Shown here: positions 5,661 to 11,832 of the stretch, in pieces
Numbering within the stretch: the first letter of the stretch is position 1
Layout of the letters: each line of letters opens with the position of its first letter
From: Candidatus Zixiibacteriota bacterium
Lineage (GTDB): Bacteria; Zixibacteria; MSB-5A5; SM1-73
DNA length: 11,832 nucleotides
Direction: 5' to 3'
Assembly: GCA_029933635.1 (NCBI GenBank)
Contig: JAOZNS010000070.1
Coordinates: 1-11,832 of the forward strand
Notes under the pieces: generated by a model
What the model was told of the DNA's origin: nothing
The model's database searches: none
Seen by the model: only the letters and a program-made list of their open reading frames with translations
Program-made: the position numbers and the translations under genes

Positions 5661-6668
5661 ATGGCAAAGGTTGCAGTCTTGGGTGCAGGCGGTTGGGGAA
5701 TCGCCATCTCTACCCTTCTGTGCTACAACGGCCATAAGGTAACCCTGTGGGAATTTGATTCCAGGGAGATGAAAAGACTCTCCCAGCAAAGAGAACATAA
5801 GCGGAAGCTTCCAGGAGTTAAAATCCCGGGTCTGGTGGAAATCACCGATCAGCTTAATTCGGCAATAAGTGGAGCGAAGGTGTTAGCTTTGGCTCTACCT
5901 TCCCATACGCTGAGGAAGGTGGCCAAAGAGATTGGAGCAACCCAGTTGAAAGACCCCATTGTAGTTAACCTGGCTAAGGGAATTGAAAATGAAACGCTTT
6001 TAAGGATGTCGGAGGTATTGAGGGAGGAGTTGCCTCACGATCTTCATGAGAAAATTGCCACCCTTTCCGGTCCCTCCCACGCGGAGGAGGTGGCCAGAAG
6101 GATTCCCACCACAGTGGTGGTGGCGGGATTTAAAGAGGAGATCGCAAGAAAAGTTCAAGAAACTTTTATGACTCCGTTTTTCAGAGTATATACCAACAGC
6201 GACATAATCGGGGTGGAGTTAGGTGGCTCCCTCAAAAATGTAATTGCCATTGCCGCAGGAATTTGTGATGGAATGGGTTTGGGGGACAACAGCAAGGGAG
6301 CCTTGATTTCTCGAGGATTAGCGGAGATCATCCGCCTGGGTGAAAAACTGGGGGCAAAAAGAGAAACCTTTGCCGGACTCTCCGGGTTGGGCGATTTGGT
6401 GACCACCTGCATCAGCAGATTTTCTCGCAACAGATTTGTGGGGGAACAGATTGGGAGAGGAAGATCGTTGAAGGAAATCGAGGCAGAGATGACCATGGTG
6501 GCGGAGGGAATAAAGACCACCAGATCAGCTTACCAGCTTTCTTTAAGATATCATGTGGAAATGCCTATCACCCAACAGGTTTACTGGGTTCTTTTTGAGA
6601 ACAAAAAGCCCGAGGAAGCCATCGCCGAGCTGATGACCCGAGATCCAAAATCGGAAATTTGGGGTTGA
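5661..6668 (+). CDS. gpsA: NAD(P)H-dependent glycerol-3-phosphate dehydrogenase GpsA
   Basis: This cytoplasmic enzyme reduces dihydroxyacetone phosphate to sn-glycerol 3-phosphate, the backbone for phospholipids. The N-terminal Rossmann fold shows GAGGWG (8-13). NLAKGIE (103-109) holds the conserved Lys106. The active-site block LGGSLKNVIAIAAG (187-200) supplies the catalytic Lys192. GLGDNSKGALISRGLAE (206-222), GLSGLGDLVTTC (239-250) and SRNR (255-258) are the usual C-terminal signatures. The 335-residue length is normal, and MAKVAVLGAGGWG is a standard start. The gene follows plsY by 127 bases in the same direction; the pair supplies and then uses glycerol 3-phosphate. No missing residue or frameshift was noticed. 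Confidence 0.97.
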   Translation: MAKVAVLGAGGWGIAISTLLCYNGHKVTLWEFDSREMKRLSQQREHKRKLPGVKIPGLVEITDQLNSAISGAKVLALALPSHTLRKVAKEIGATQLKDPIVVNLAKGIENETLLRMSEVLREELPHDLHEKIATLSGPSHAEEVARRIPTTVVVAGFKEEIARKVQETFMTPFFRVYTNSDIIGVELGGSLKNVIAIAAGICDGMGLGDNSKGALISRGLAEIIRLGEKLGAKRETFAGLSGLGDLVTTCISRFSRNRFVGEQIGRGRSLKEIEAEMTMVAEGIKTTRSAYQLSLRYHVEMPITQQVYWVLFENKKPEEAIAELMTRDPKSEIWG

Positions 6669-6741
6669 CTTATCAGGATGAAATTCATATTTTTTGCTCA
6701 ACGCCTGAAGCAAAATTTCTTCAAGGAAGTGAGGGCAGAAC

Positions 6742-7089
6742 TTGAAAGCCTACCCGAACGAAAAATTTTATCATTCCATAAGTGAAGTGGCAGAGATGAC
6801 CGGGATCAAGCCGTATGTGTTGAGGTTCTGGGAGAAGGAGTTTACCCTTCTTCGACCCAAGAAGAACAAGGCCGGCAATCGATGTTATCGAAAGAGGGAC
6901 ATCGAGTTGATCAATCAGATTAAACATCTGCTTTATGAGGAGGGATACACCATCGAGGGAGCCAAATCCAAGCTGAAAAACCTGCGTCAAAACGATTTGG
7001 GTCCGATGCTGGCGGAGAAGATGCGGCTGGAAAAATTTCTTGCAGAGATCAAAAAGGAAATCTCTGCGCTTCTGGAAGTTTTGTCTTGA
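6742..7089 (+). CDS. MerR-family DNA-binding regulator
   Basis: A 115-residue protein with an N-terminal winged helix-turn-helix of the MerR class (about residues 12-75): SISEVAEMTGIKPYVLRFWE, then PKKNKAGNRCYRKRDIELI, the wing and following helix. The remainder (about 80-115) is charged and helical, fitting a short dimerisation coiled coil. There is no metal-binding Cys cluster and no effector domain, so it belongs with the short MerR-like proteins conserved near housekeeping genes rather than with metal sensors. The TTG start at 6742 is supported by GAGGG at 6731-6735 (spacing 6) and by the family N-terminus. It lies 73 bases after gpsA and 34 before tRNA-Pro. Target genes cannot be told from the sequence. 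Confidence 0.88.
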   Translation: MKAYPNEKFYHSISEVAEMTGIKPYVLRFWEKEFTLLRPKKNKAGNRCYRKRDIELINQIKHLLYEEGYTIEGAKSKLKNLRQNDLGPMLAEKMRLEKFLAEIKKEISALLEVLS

Positions 7090-7113
7090 TTTTTTGCAAA
7101 AGTGAGCTATGTT
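7086..7113 (+). promoter_or_regulatory. Weak sigma70-type promoter candidate for tRNA-Pro
   Basis: TTGATT (7086-7091, 4 of 6 to TTGACA) and TATGTT (7108-7113, 4 of 6 to TATAAT) are 16 bases apart. The predicted transcript start near 7120 leaves a short leader before the tRNA at 7124. The -35 box overlaps the MerR stop codon. Read-through from merR is the alternative. Confidence 0.3.
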
Positions 7114-7123
7114 GGTAATAAAT

Positions 7124-7198
7124 CGGGGCGTGGCGCAGTCTGGTTAGCGCACTTGCTTGGGGTGCAAGGGGTCGGCCGTTCAAATCGGCTCGCCCCGA
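7124..7198 (+). tRNA. tRNA-Pro, anticodon GGG
   Basis: A complete 75-base cloverleaf. The acceptor stem CGGGGCG (7124-7130) pairs with CGCCCCG (7191-7197), discriminator A7198. D stem GCGC/GCGC, anticodon stem CTTGC/GCAAG around loop TTGGGGT (anticodon GGG, reading CCC and CCU), variable loop GGGTC, T stem GGCCG/CGGCT (one G-U pair) around loop TTCAAAT. C1-G72 is typical for bacterial tRNA-Pro. CCA is not encoded; the gene is followed by T7199-T7204, so CCA must be added by nucleotidyltransferase. No integrase or duplicated 3' end suggesting an attachment site was seen nearby. Confidence 0.97.
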
Positions 7199-7204
7199 TT
7201 TTTT
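7191..7204 (+). terminator. Possible intrinsic terminator formed at the tRNA 3' end
   Basis: The flanking bases extend the acceptor stem to a perfect 10-bp inverted repeat (7121-7130 with 7191-7200), and the 3' arm runs straight into six T residues (7199-7204). A GC-rich stem followed by a T-run resembles an intrinsic terminator, though the enclosed 'loop' is the whole tRNA body. It would end the tRNA transcript ahead of the glycosyltransferase gene. Confidence 0.35.
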
Positions 7205-7231
7205 GTTGATGTTCTTTTTGGTTTTTCGCCA

Positions 7232-7903
7232 ATGGATAAAAAGTTCTTGATTCTTGTTCCTGCATACAACGCGGACTCAACCATCGCAGAATTGATTAAA
7301 GAGGTTTTGAGATTCGTAGACAAAGATGATATCGTTGTGGTTGACGATGGCTCCACGGATCAAACCTTTGAGGTTGCTAAAAGGTTCGACGTTGTAGTTT
7401 TGAGACATCAAAAAAATGAGGGCAAGGGGGAAGCTTTAAAGACTGGATTCAGATATGCATTGCAAAAAGGTTACCCTGCGTTGATCACCATGGATGCAGA
7501 CCTTCAGCACGATCCCCGGTCGATCATAGAGTTTGTCCGCAACTCTGAAAATTCTTCGGGGATCATCGTCGGAACAAGAGAGATAAATTTAAAAATTATG
7601 CCCTTTGCCCGCTGGCTCACCAACAATCTGACATCGGCGATAGTATCCATCCTCTCCGGTGGATCTATCAGAGATAGCCAATCTGGATATAGGCTGATTT
7701 CGACTGAGGTGTTAAAAAGCATCAAATTGAGATCAAAAAAATATGATCTGGAATCGGAAATTTTGGTCAAGGCAAAAAGGAAAGGTTTCAAAATTGACCG
7801 GATCCCAATAAAGACCATTTATGAAGGAGAGAAAAGCTTCATAAATCCTTTAATTGATACAGGTAGATTTATAAGGTTGATGTGGAAAAGCCTGTGGTGG
7901 TGA
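7232..7903 (+). CDS. Family 2 glycosyltransferase (dolichyl/polyprenyl-phosphate sugar synthase-like)
   Basis: A 223-residue GT-A fold enzyme that transfers a sugar from a nucleotide donor. Visible motifs are LVPAYNADSTI (8-18), VVVDDGSTD (35-43), NEGKGEALKTGF (62-73), the metal-binding DADLQHDP (88-95) and DSQSGYR (148-154). The pattern is closest to the DPM1-like group that moves a sugar to polyprenyl phosphate. There is no C-terminal membrane pair or GtrA domain, so it would be soluble or peripherally attached; the basic, aromatic C-terminus (RFIRLMWKSLWW) could touch the membrane. The frame is open upstream into the tRNA, but the ATG at 7232 is the natural start because the family motif begins eight residues later. 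No Shine-Dalgarno is visible before it. Donor and acceptor are not predictable. It stands alone, without other polysaccharide genes. Confidence 0.88.
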   Translation: MDKKFLILVPAYNADSTIAELIKEVLRFVDKDDIVVVDDGSTDQTFEVAKRFDVVVLRHQKNEGKGEALKTGFRYALQKGYPALITMDADLQHDPRSIIEFVRNSENSSGIIVGTREINLKIMPFARWLTNNLTSAIVSILSGGSIRDSQSGYRLISTEVLKSIKLRSKKYDLESEILVKAKRKGFKIDRIPIKTIYEGEKSFINPLIDTGRFIRLMWKSLWW

Positions 7904-7910
7904 GGTTGTT

Positions 7911-8019
7911 TTCCCCCTTTGCACTTTTATTGGAGCTATTAGTAGATTCTTTGCTTCGCCCAGAATGACAATGGTGTGTTTTTAAGGTTCTGGCACGATT
8001 TTCAAAATCTAAGGGGGAA
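7911..8019. repeat. 109-bp intergenic element with 9-bp terminal inverted repeats
   Basis: TTCCCCCTT (7911-7919) and AAGGGGGAA (8011-8019) are perfect reverse complements that bound most of the 151-base gap between the glycosyltransferase and surE. Inside lies the dispersed-repeat motif at 7944-7970. The ends start 8 bases after the upstream stop codon. The layout suggests a miniature non-autonomous element or composite of intergenic repeats; no coding sequence is inside. No obvious target-site duplication was seen. Confidence 0.4.
7944..7970 (-). repeat. Dispersed intergenic repeat of the 'TGTCATTCTG...GAATCT' type
   Basis: Read on the - strand, the segment begins TGTCATTCTGGGCGAAGC and ends AAAGAATCT. 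From memory, very similar sequences (TGTCATTCTGAGCGAAGCGAAGAATCT) occur many times between genes in diverse bacterial genomes and metagenome bins. The core can fold only weakly. Only one copy lies in this window, so the repeat call rests on recognition, not on seen copies. Confidence 0.55.
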
Positions 8020-8040
8020 GATAGAGGGAGTGGTAAATTT

Positions 8041-8057
8041 AAGGAGAGAGACAATTG
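8041..8057 (+). promoter_or_regulatory. Ribosome-binding site that fixes the surE TTG start
   Basis: AAGGAGAG at 8041-8048 places its GGAG core 8 bases before the TTG at 8055. This strong site, together with the family-standard N-terminus that follows, supports the non-ATG start. Confidence 0.75.
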
Positions 8058-8795
8058 TTAGTTTTACTCACTAACGACGATGGAATAAACGCCAAAGGCT
8101 TATTGAGTTTAAGGAAGGAGCTTTCCGAGATTGCTCAGGTTTGGGTGGTGGCACCAGACCGTGAACAAAGCGCTACCAGCCATTCTTTGACCCTGCAGTA
8201 TCCTTTGCGGATAAACAAGATCGCAGAGAGATTCTATAGCGTGGATGGAACTCCCACAGACGCGGTGATGCTTGCGGTTCATGCCATCTTAAGAAAAAGG
8301 CCGGATATCCTCATTTCTGGAATCAACCATGGACCGAACTTGGGTGATGATGTTTCCTACTCTGGAACCGTTGCCGCAGCCATGGAGGGAACCATCTTAA
8401 ATATCCCCTCCATTGCCGCTTCCAATGCCTCCGAGAATCCTAAGCATTTCAATACGGCGGCAAGATTTCTAAGGAAGATAGTAAGGTTCGTTTTTAAGAA
8501 CGGACTGCCAAAGGATACCTTCTTAAACATAAATGTTCCAGATAAGAAAGGCGTCATCAAAAGGTTTAAAGTTACAAGGTTGGGGAAAAGGGTATATAAC
8601 GACGTGGTGATCGAAAAGATTGACCCCCGAGGGAAAAATTATTTCTGGATTGGAGAACAGACCTCAATATGGGAAAAAGAGGATGATACCGATTTTGCCG
8701 CCATTCAAAAAGGCTATGTTTCAATAACCCCGCTTCATCTGGACATGACCGATTACCAAGCCATGGATCAGATTAAGAGATGGAAGATATTGTGA
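8055..8795 (+). CDS. surE: 5'/3'-nucleotidase SurE
   Basis: A metal-dependent phosphatase that dephosphorylates nucleoside monophosphates and is linked to stationary-phase survival in model bacteria. The 246-residue length is typical. The metal site is intact: D8-D9 in LTNDDG, S39 in DREQSATSHSLTL, and N91 in SGINHGPNLGDDVSYSGTVAAAMEG (88-110, given here by its key residues). GTPTDAV (65-71) is also conserved. The C-terminal part (about 180-246) is the usual dimerisation region, ending in DMTDYQAMDQI. TTG is the start, with a strong ribosome site. Separated from the glycosyltransferase by the repeat-bearing gap, surE may have its own transcript, but I saw no clear promoter. No pcm or nlpD neighbour follows, unlike in proteobacteria. 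Confidence 0.96.
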   Translation: MLVLLTNDDGINAKGLLSLRKELSEIAQVWVVAPDREQSATSHSLTLQYPLRINKIAERFYSVDGTPTDAVMLAVHAILRKRPDILISGINHGPNLGDDVSYSGTVAAAMEGTILNIPSIAASNASENPKHFNTAARFLRKIVRFVFKNGLPKDTFLNINVPDKKGVIKRFKVTRLGKRVYNDVVIEKIDPRGKNYFWIGEQTSIWEKEDDTDFAAIQKGYVSITPLHLDMTDYQAMDQIKRWKIL

Positions 8796-8817
8796 AAATG
8801 TTTCGAAGGATGATTTG

Positions 8818-8871
8818 TTTTTCTTTTGCCTCCTCCAGCTTTCTTCCTCCACAACCCTTTCTTCTTTTTTT
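8818..8871 (+). terminator. C-rich, G-poor pyrimidine tract; possible Rho-dependent terminator
   Basis: Starting 22 bases after the surE stop, this 54-base stretch has 19 C against 2 G, is nearly all pyrimidine and ends in T7 (8865-8871). A C-over-G bias of this kind is what Rho utilisation sites look like. No GC-rich hairpin precedes the T-run, so an intrinsic terminator is not supported. Confidence 0.35.
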
Positions 8872-9059
8872 GAATCTGAGTTTTGAGAAACTTGATCGTC
8901 TTTGCTACTCAACTTAAAAATTTAGACCATTAATTTTAATTACAAATACATCTGGGAGACCTGAAAGGAATTTTTCTATTATTATGGTTTTAGGAGGATT
9001 TAATTTCGGGTTTAATTTTTGAACGGGTATTATATACAAGAACCATAGCTGAAAAGCAA

Positions 9060-9087
9060 TTGACAAAAATGGATTTCGGTGTATTTT
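9060..9087 (+). promoter_or_regulatory. Sigma70-type promoter for the carboxypeptidase gene
   Basis: A perfect -35 box TTGACA (9060-9065) is followed after 16 bases by TATTTT (9082-9087, 4 of 6 to TATAAT); overlapping TTTTAT with an 18-base spacer is an alternative. AT-rich sequence upstream could act as an UP element. The predicted start is near 9094. It points at the only downstream gene, 93 bases away. Confidence 0.55.
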
Positions 9088-9179
9088 ATAAATAGATTAA
9101 CAGAAAAAGCAAGTCCTGAGCCAAATCTGACGATAATTTACGAGGAAGTCAAACTAACCATTCATCAAGGAGAATCCTA

Positions 9180-11832
9180 ATGAGATCAAAGCCCATTTTG
9201 CTATTTGCTTTGGTGTTAATCTTAATCCTCTCCTGGAAATGTTCCAGCGCGGTGGCTTTCGAAGAGATTTATGCTCGGGTGTGGGTCAGCTCAGTTAAGG
9301 AAAGGGGTAAGCTTCTTTCAGAGAAGGGATTGGATGTGGATGCGGCTGGACCTAACTGGGTAGATGTGGTTGTCGACTCAAAGCGTTTGGATGATTTGCT
9401 TTCCAAGGGATTTAATGTGGAGGTCGTATTCTGGTCTCCCGAGGAGAGAAACATCAAACTCTTTGGCAAAAACTGGGATCGACAGTTTCATAGCTACAAT
9501 GATATGGTAGCGGAGATGCAACAGGCGGCTTCAGATCATCCGGACATACTGATTCTTGACACCTTGGGTTATTCAGTTCAGGGAAGAATGATTTTAGGCG
9601 CAAAGATAAGCGATAACCCCACCCTGGAGGAGGATGAGCCCGAATTTCGGATAATCGGATGTCATCATGGAAATGAATATATGTCTGTGGAGATGCCTCT
9701 TTTGATGCTGGAGCATCTCACCGACAATTATGGCTCCGATACTCAGGTGACTCATCTGGTAAATGATTTAGAGATATGGATCATCCCGATGATGAACCCG
9801 GATGGTCGGACCGCAGGCACAAGATATAACGCCAACGGAGTGGATCTAAACAGGGATTATGGTTATATGTGGAACAGCATCACGCCAGGCATTTTCTCCC
9901 AGCCAGAGACCAGAGCTATAAGAGATCATGGGATGAAAAACAATTTTTCGATCTCCCTGTCCTTCCACACCTCTGGTGACATAGTGAATCATGTGTGGAA
10001 CTATAAAGATTTCCCTGTAGCGGACAGTGCTTTTATCGTTGATATCTCTGAAGAGTATGGTTCTTATAACGGGTATTGGGTGGTGGAAGGATACCAATGG
10101 TATCAGACTTATGGAGATTGTAATGACTGGAGCTATGGCTCCAGAGCTGATATCGATGCCACCATCGAGCTCAGCGATTACAACATCCCTAATGTTTGGA
10201 ACCTGAACCGTGATGCCATGCTGGCAATGATGGAAAGGACCGATGATGGAGTAAGGGGCCTGGTGACTGATGCAAGCACAGGGGAACCTTTGGAGGCAAT
10301 GGTGACGTGTGTGGAGCTGGGACAGCCAGTTTTTACCGATAAGGAGGTGGGGGATTATCAGAAAAATCTTCTTCCCGGCACCTATACTTTGAAATTCTCC
10401 GCTAACGGCTATCAGGACACCACTATATTCGGAGTGGTGGTAGGTGGAAGTTCGCCCACCATCTTGAATGTTTCCTTAAAACCTGGTTTGGAGTTTTTTG
10501 CTGTGCATGTGATCTCTTGCTACTTTTATGATCCTTACTCCTGGCCCAATCAATATCAAAACAACCCCACCAATGCTTCAGCAGTTTTGGGTCTTCCAGA
10601 CGGGGTGTTTGCTTCCTTAGGAAGGGGAGGGCATATTGAGCTGGATATGGGGGAGGGGACACCAATCGTGGATCTGGAGGGGGAAGATTTTACCGTCTAT
10701 GAGGTGGGACCCACCCCTGACGGATACCACGTCTACTGGAGCACTCTTCCCTACGGTGGAAGCTGGAATTATATAGGAAGTGGATATGGAACAACCTCCT
10801 TTGACATCTCCTCCCTTTCAGTGGATACCATCAGATACTTAAAGATCGTGGACGATAATGATGGAAGCGCCACCGAATGGTATCCAGGGTGCGATATCGA
10901 TGCAATCACTCATCCCCGTCAGGTTGCAGGTCCTTATATCACCCTTCACAGCTTTTATACAGACGACGATAGCCTGGGTCAAAGCTCGGGCAACAATGAT
11001 GGAGACGTCGATTTCGGTGAGACCATAGAGCTTAGTGTTGTTCTGGAAAATATTGGTGATTCAACCGCCTTCGGAGTAGAAGCCATCTTGAGAACCGAGC
11101 ATCCCCAGGTGAGCATAATAGATAGCCAAAAAACTTTTGGAGAGATCCCAGCTCAAGATACCATGATAAGTCAAGGAGAGTTCGTTTTCTCAGTTACGAC
11201 CGAGATAGCAGATGGGGAGATCATCCCATTTCAACTGGATATAAGTGCCACCAACGGTGAATGGATCTACGACGGTCCTGACATCGTGGTGCATGCTCCA
11301 AATCTGGTCTATTACTCACTTGATATAGACGATATCGTGGGCAACGGCAACGGCAAAGCTGATCCAGGAGAGACTTGCAATCTAACGATCACTTTAAAGA
11401 ATGAAGGTGGTCATGAAGGCCAAGGGGTAGAAGCGGTTTTAGTGTCAAATGATCCTTATGTTGTTGTTAGTTCGGAGATATCCTCTTATCCGGATCTGCT
11501 TCCCGAAAGCACTGAAACCTGCTTAACTCCATATCAGATTACCATTGATGAAGAGTGTCCAGAGGGACATTCTGCCTCCTTGAGCCTGGAGATCACCGCT
11601 TCCGGTCCATACTCTGCGGTAGATACTTTTCAACTGGTCGTTGGTCAGAAACCCATTCTGTTTGTGGATGACGATGGTGGACAAGAATATCAAGGCTATT
11701 TCCTGACGGCTTTAGATTCGGTAGGAATCACCTATGATGTATGGACCTATGCAACTCAGGGTCCGCCCACCGATTCGGTTTTGGAGCTGTATCAGGCGGT
11801 GATCTGGACCACAGCGGATGACTATGGATCTT
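9180..11832 (+). CDS. Secreted M14 zinc carboxypeptidase with multiple C-terminal surface domains (3' end missing)
   Basis: At least 884 codons are open to the window edge. ATG at 9180 has AAGGAG (9167-9172) 7 bases upstream. Residues 1-26 form a signal peptide (hydrophobic 6-18, AVA cleavage motif before F27; no lipobox). A probable propeptide (27-about 110) precedes the M14 peptidase domain (about 112-350). Its zinc ligands are H163 and E166 in CHHGNE and H263 in LSFHTSG; substrate-binding N224-R225 lies in GVDLNRDYG; the catalytic Glu is E330 in DATIEL. Then come a carboxypeptidase regulatory-like beta domain (358-436: GLVTDASTGEPLEAMV, PGTYTLKFSANGY), a jelly-roll-like surface domain (about 440-580: VLGLPDG, GRGGHIELDMG, DFTVYE), two CARDB-like Ig domains (584-705 and 708-820, each with a D/G/N-rich DxGE turn), and the start of a class-I-amidotransferase-like domain (824 on: KPILFVDDDGG). 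A sorting tail such as a type IX signal may follow outside the window. It likely degrades external protein. Confidence 0.9.
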   Translation, partial: MRSKPILLFALVLILILSWKCSSAVAFEEIYARVWVSSVKERGKLLSEKGLDVDAAGPNWVDVVVDSKRLDDLLSKGFNVEVVFWSPEERNIKLFGKNWDRQFHSYNDMVAEMQQAASDHPDILILDTLGYSVQGRMILGAKISDNPTLEEDEPEFRIIGCHHGNEYMSVEMPLLMLEHLTDNYGSDTQVTHLVNDLEIWIIPMMNPDGRTAGTRYNANGVDLNRDYGYMWNSITPGIFSQPETRAIRDHGMKNNFSISLSFHTSGDIVNHVWNYKDFPVADSAFIVDISEEYGSYNGYWVVEGYQWYQTYGDCNDWSYGSRADIDATIELSDYNIPNVWNLNRDAMLAMMERTDDGVRGLVTDASTGEPLEAMVTCVELGQPVFTDKEVGDYQKNLLPGTYTLKFSANGYQDTTIFGVVVGGSSPTILNVSLKPGLEFFAVHVISCYFYDPYSWPNQYQNNPTNASAVLGLPDGVFASLGRGGHIELDMGEGTPIVDLEGEDFTVYEVGPTPDGYHVYWSTLPYGGSWNYIGSGYGTTSFDISSLSVDTIRYLKIVDDNDGSATEWYPGCDIDAITHPRQVAGPYITLHSFYTDDDSLGQSSGNNDGDVDFGETIELSVVLENIGDSTAFGVEAILRTEHPQVSIIDSQKTFGEIPAQDTMISQGEFVFSVTTEIADGEIIPFQLDISATNGEWIYDGPDIVVHAPNLVYYSLDIDDIVGNGNGKADPGETCNLTITLKNEGGHEGQGVEAVLVSNDPYVVVSSEISSYPDLLPESTETCLTPYQITIDEECPEGHSASLSLEITASGPYSAVDTFQLVVGQKPILFVDDDGGQEYQGYFLTALDSVGITYDVWTYATQGPPTDSVLELYQAVIWTTADDYGS

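Larger units (their letters stand above)
8796..9179. other. Spacer between surE and the carboxypeptidase gene
   Basis: A 384-base gap without a supportable gene on either strand. From 5' to 3' it contains the pyrimidine tract (8818-8871), an AT-rich section (about 8915-9030) including a weak distant pair TATGGTT (8983-8989) with AACCATA (9041-9047), the promoter at 9060-9087, and an untranslated leader of about 85 bases ending in AAGGAG (9167-9172). Its length and the T-rich stop region mark the surE/carboxypeptidase junction as a transcription unit border. Confidence 0.5.

Noticed and set aside
5548..5742. 64-codon + strand frame starting MGTEFPLSK
   Set aside because: It overlaps the first 82 bases of gpsA in another frame, has no ribosome site and no recognisable motif; the sequence after 5661 is a frame shadow of gpsA.
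6678..6785. 35-codon frame containing FFKEVRAELESL, reminiscent of the SecE signature
   Set aside because: It lacks the SecE transmembrane helix, has no ribosome site and runs into merR out of frame. The resemblance is probably chance.
7124..7204. tRNA-Pro as an integration site of a mobile element
   Set aside because: No integrase gene and no duplicated tRNA 3' end are present downstream in the window.
7157..7231. N-terminal extension of the glycosyltransferase into the tRNA
   Set aside because: The extra 25 codons are tRNA-Pro sequence and its T-run; the family N-terminus begins at 7232.
8721..8912. 63-codon - strand frame across the surE end and the pyrimidine tract
   Set aside because: Its charged, low-complexity sequence arises from reading the pyrimidine tract backwards, and it overlaps surE.
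8980..9020. 12-codon frame (ATG at 8984) with an internal GGAGG
   Set aside because: Too short, no ribosome site ahead of its ATG, low-complexity FNFGFNF product.
1..11832. CRISPR array, insertion sequence or prophage
   Set aside because: No regularly spaced direct repeats, transposase or phage structural motif was found on either strand.

Overview
The window reads as a single bacterial chromosome segment with all recognised genes on the + strand. It uses the standard code (TAA, TAG and TGA all end genes), has moderate GC and short spacers, and starts several genes with TTG or GTG. The core genes are housekeeping. The last, incomplete gene encodes a secreted zinc carboxypeptidase carrying a string of surface-type beta domains. 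That architecture is common in uncultured lineages around the FCB superphylum (WOR-3/TA06, Zixibacteria and relatives). The assignment to such a lineage is an inference; no rRNA or other marker in the window settles it.

Region 1 (1-4517): the tail of an unidentified upstream gene may end near position 68. A tight run follows: pgsA-type CDP-alcohol phosphatidyltransferase, a PDZ/radical-SAM DUF512 protein, a GNAT acetyltransferase fused to a YoaP-like thioredoxin-fold domain (overlapping the DUF512 gene by 19 bases), the ribosome-assembly GTPase der, and a small Trp/Arg-rich protein resembling DUF6504. Spacing is 0-40 bases, so this is probably one operon.

Region 2 (4518-4891): a gene-poor gap holds an inverted repeat, a series of hairpins including a REP-like pair, and a possible 30-codon small ORF. 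That ORF lies in the same frame as plsY and is separated from it by one TGA.

Region 3 (4892-7089): plsY, gpsA and a MerR-type regulator. GpsA makes sn-glycerol 3-phosphate, PlsY acylates it, and PgsA later consumes glycerol 3-phosphate again on the CDP-diacylglycerol branch, so three steps of phospholipid synthesis lie within 7 kb.

Region 4 (7124-8795): tRNA-Pro(GGG), a family 2 glycosyltransferase, a 109-bp intergenic element bounded by a 9-bp inverted repeat and containing a widespread type of dispersed repeat, then surE.

Region 5 (8796-11832): a 384-bp spacer with a C-rich, G-poor tract (possible Rho-dependent terminator) and a good sigma70-type promoter leads into the M14 carboxypeptidase, which runs off the window end after at least 884 codons.

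No CRISPR array, transposase, integrase, phage gene or rRNA was seen. I found no clearly new multi-gene system. The best leads are the small ORF and structured region before plsY, the GNAT-YoaP fusion beside der, the DUF6504-like protein, and the two intergenic repeat elements.
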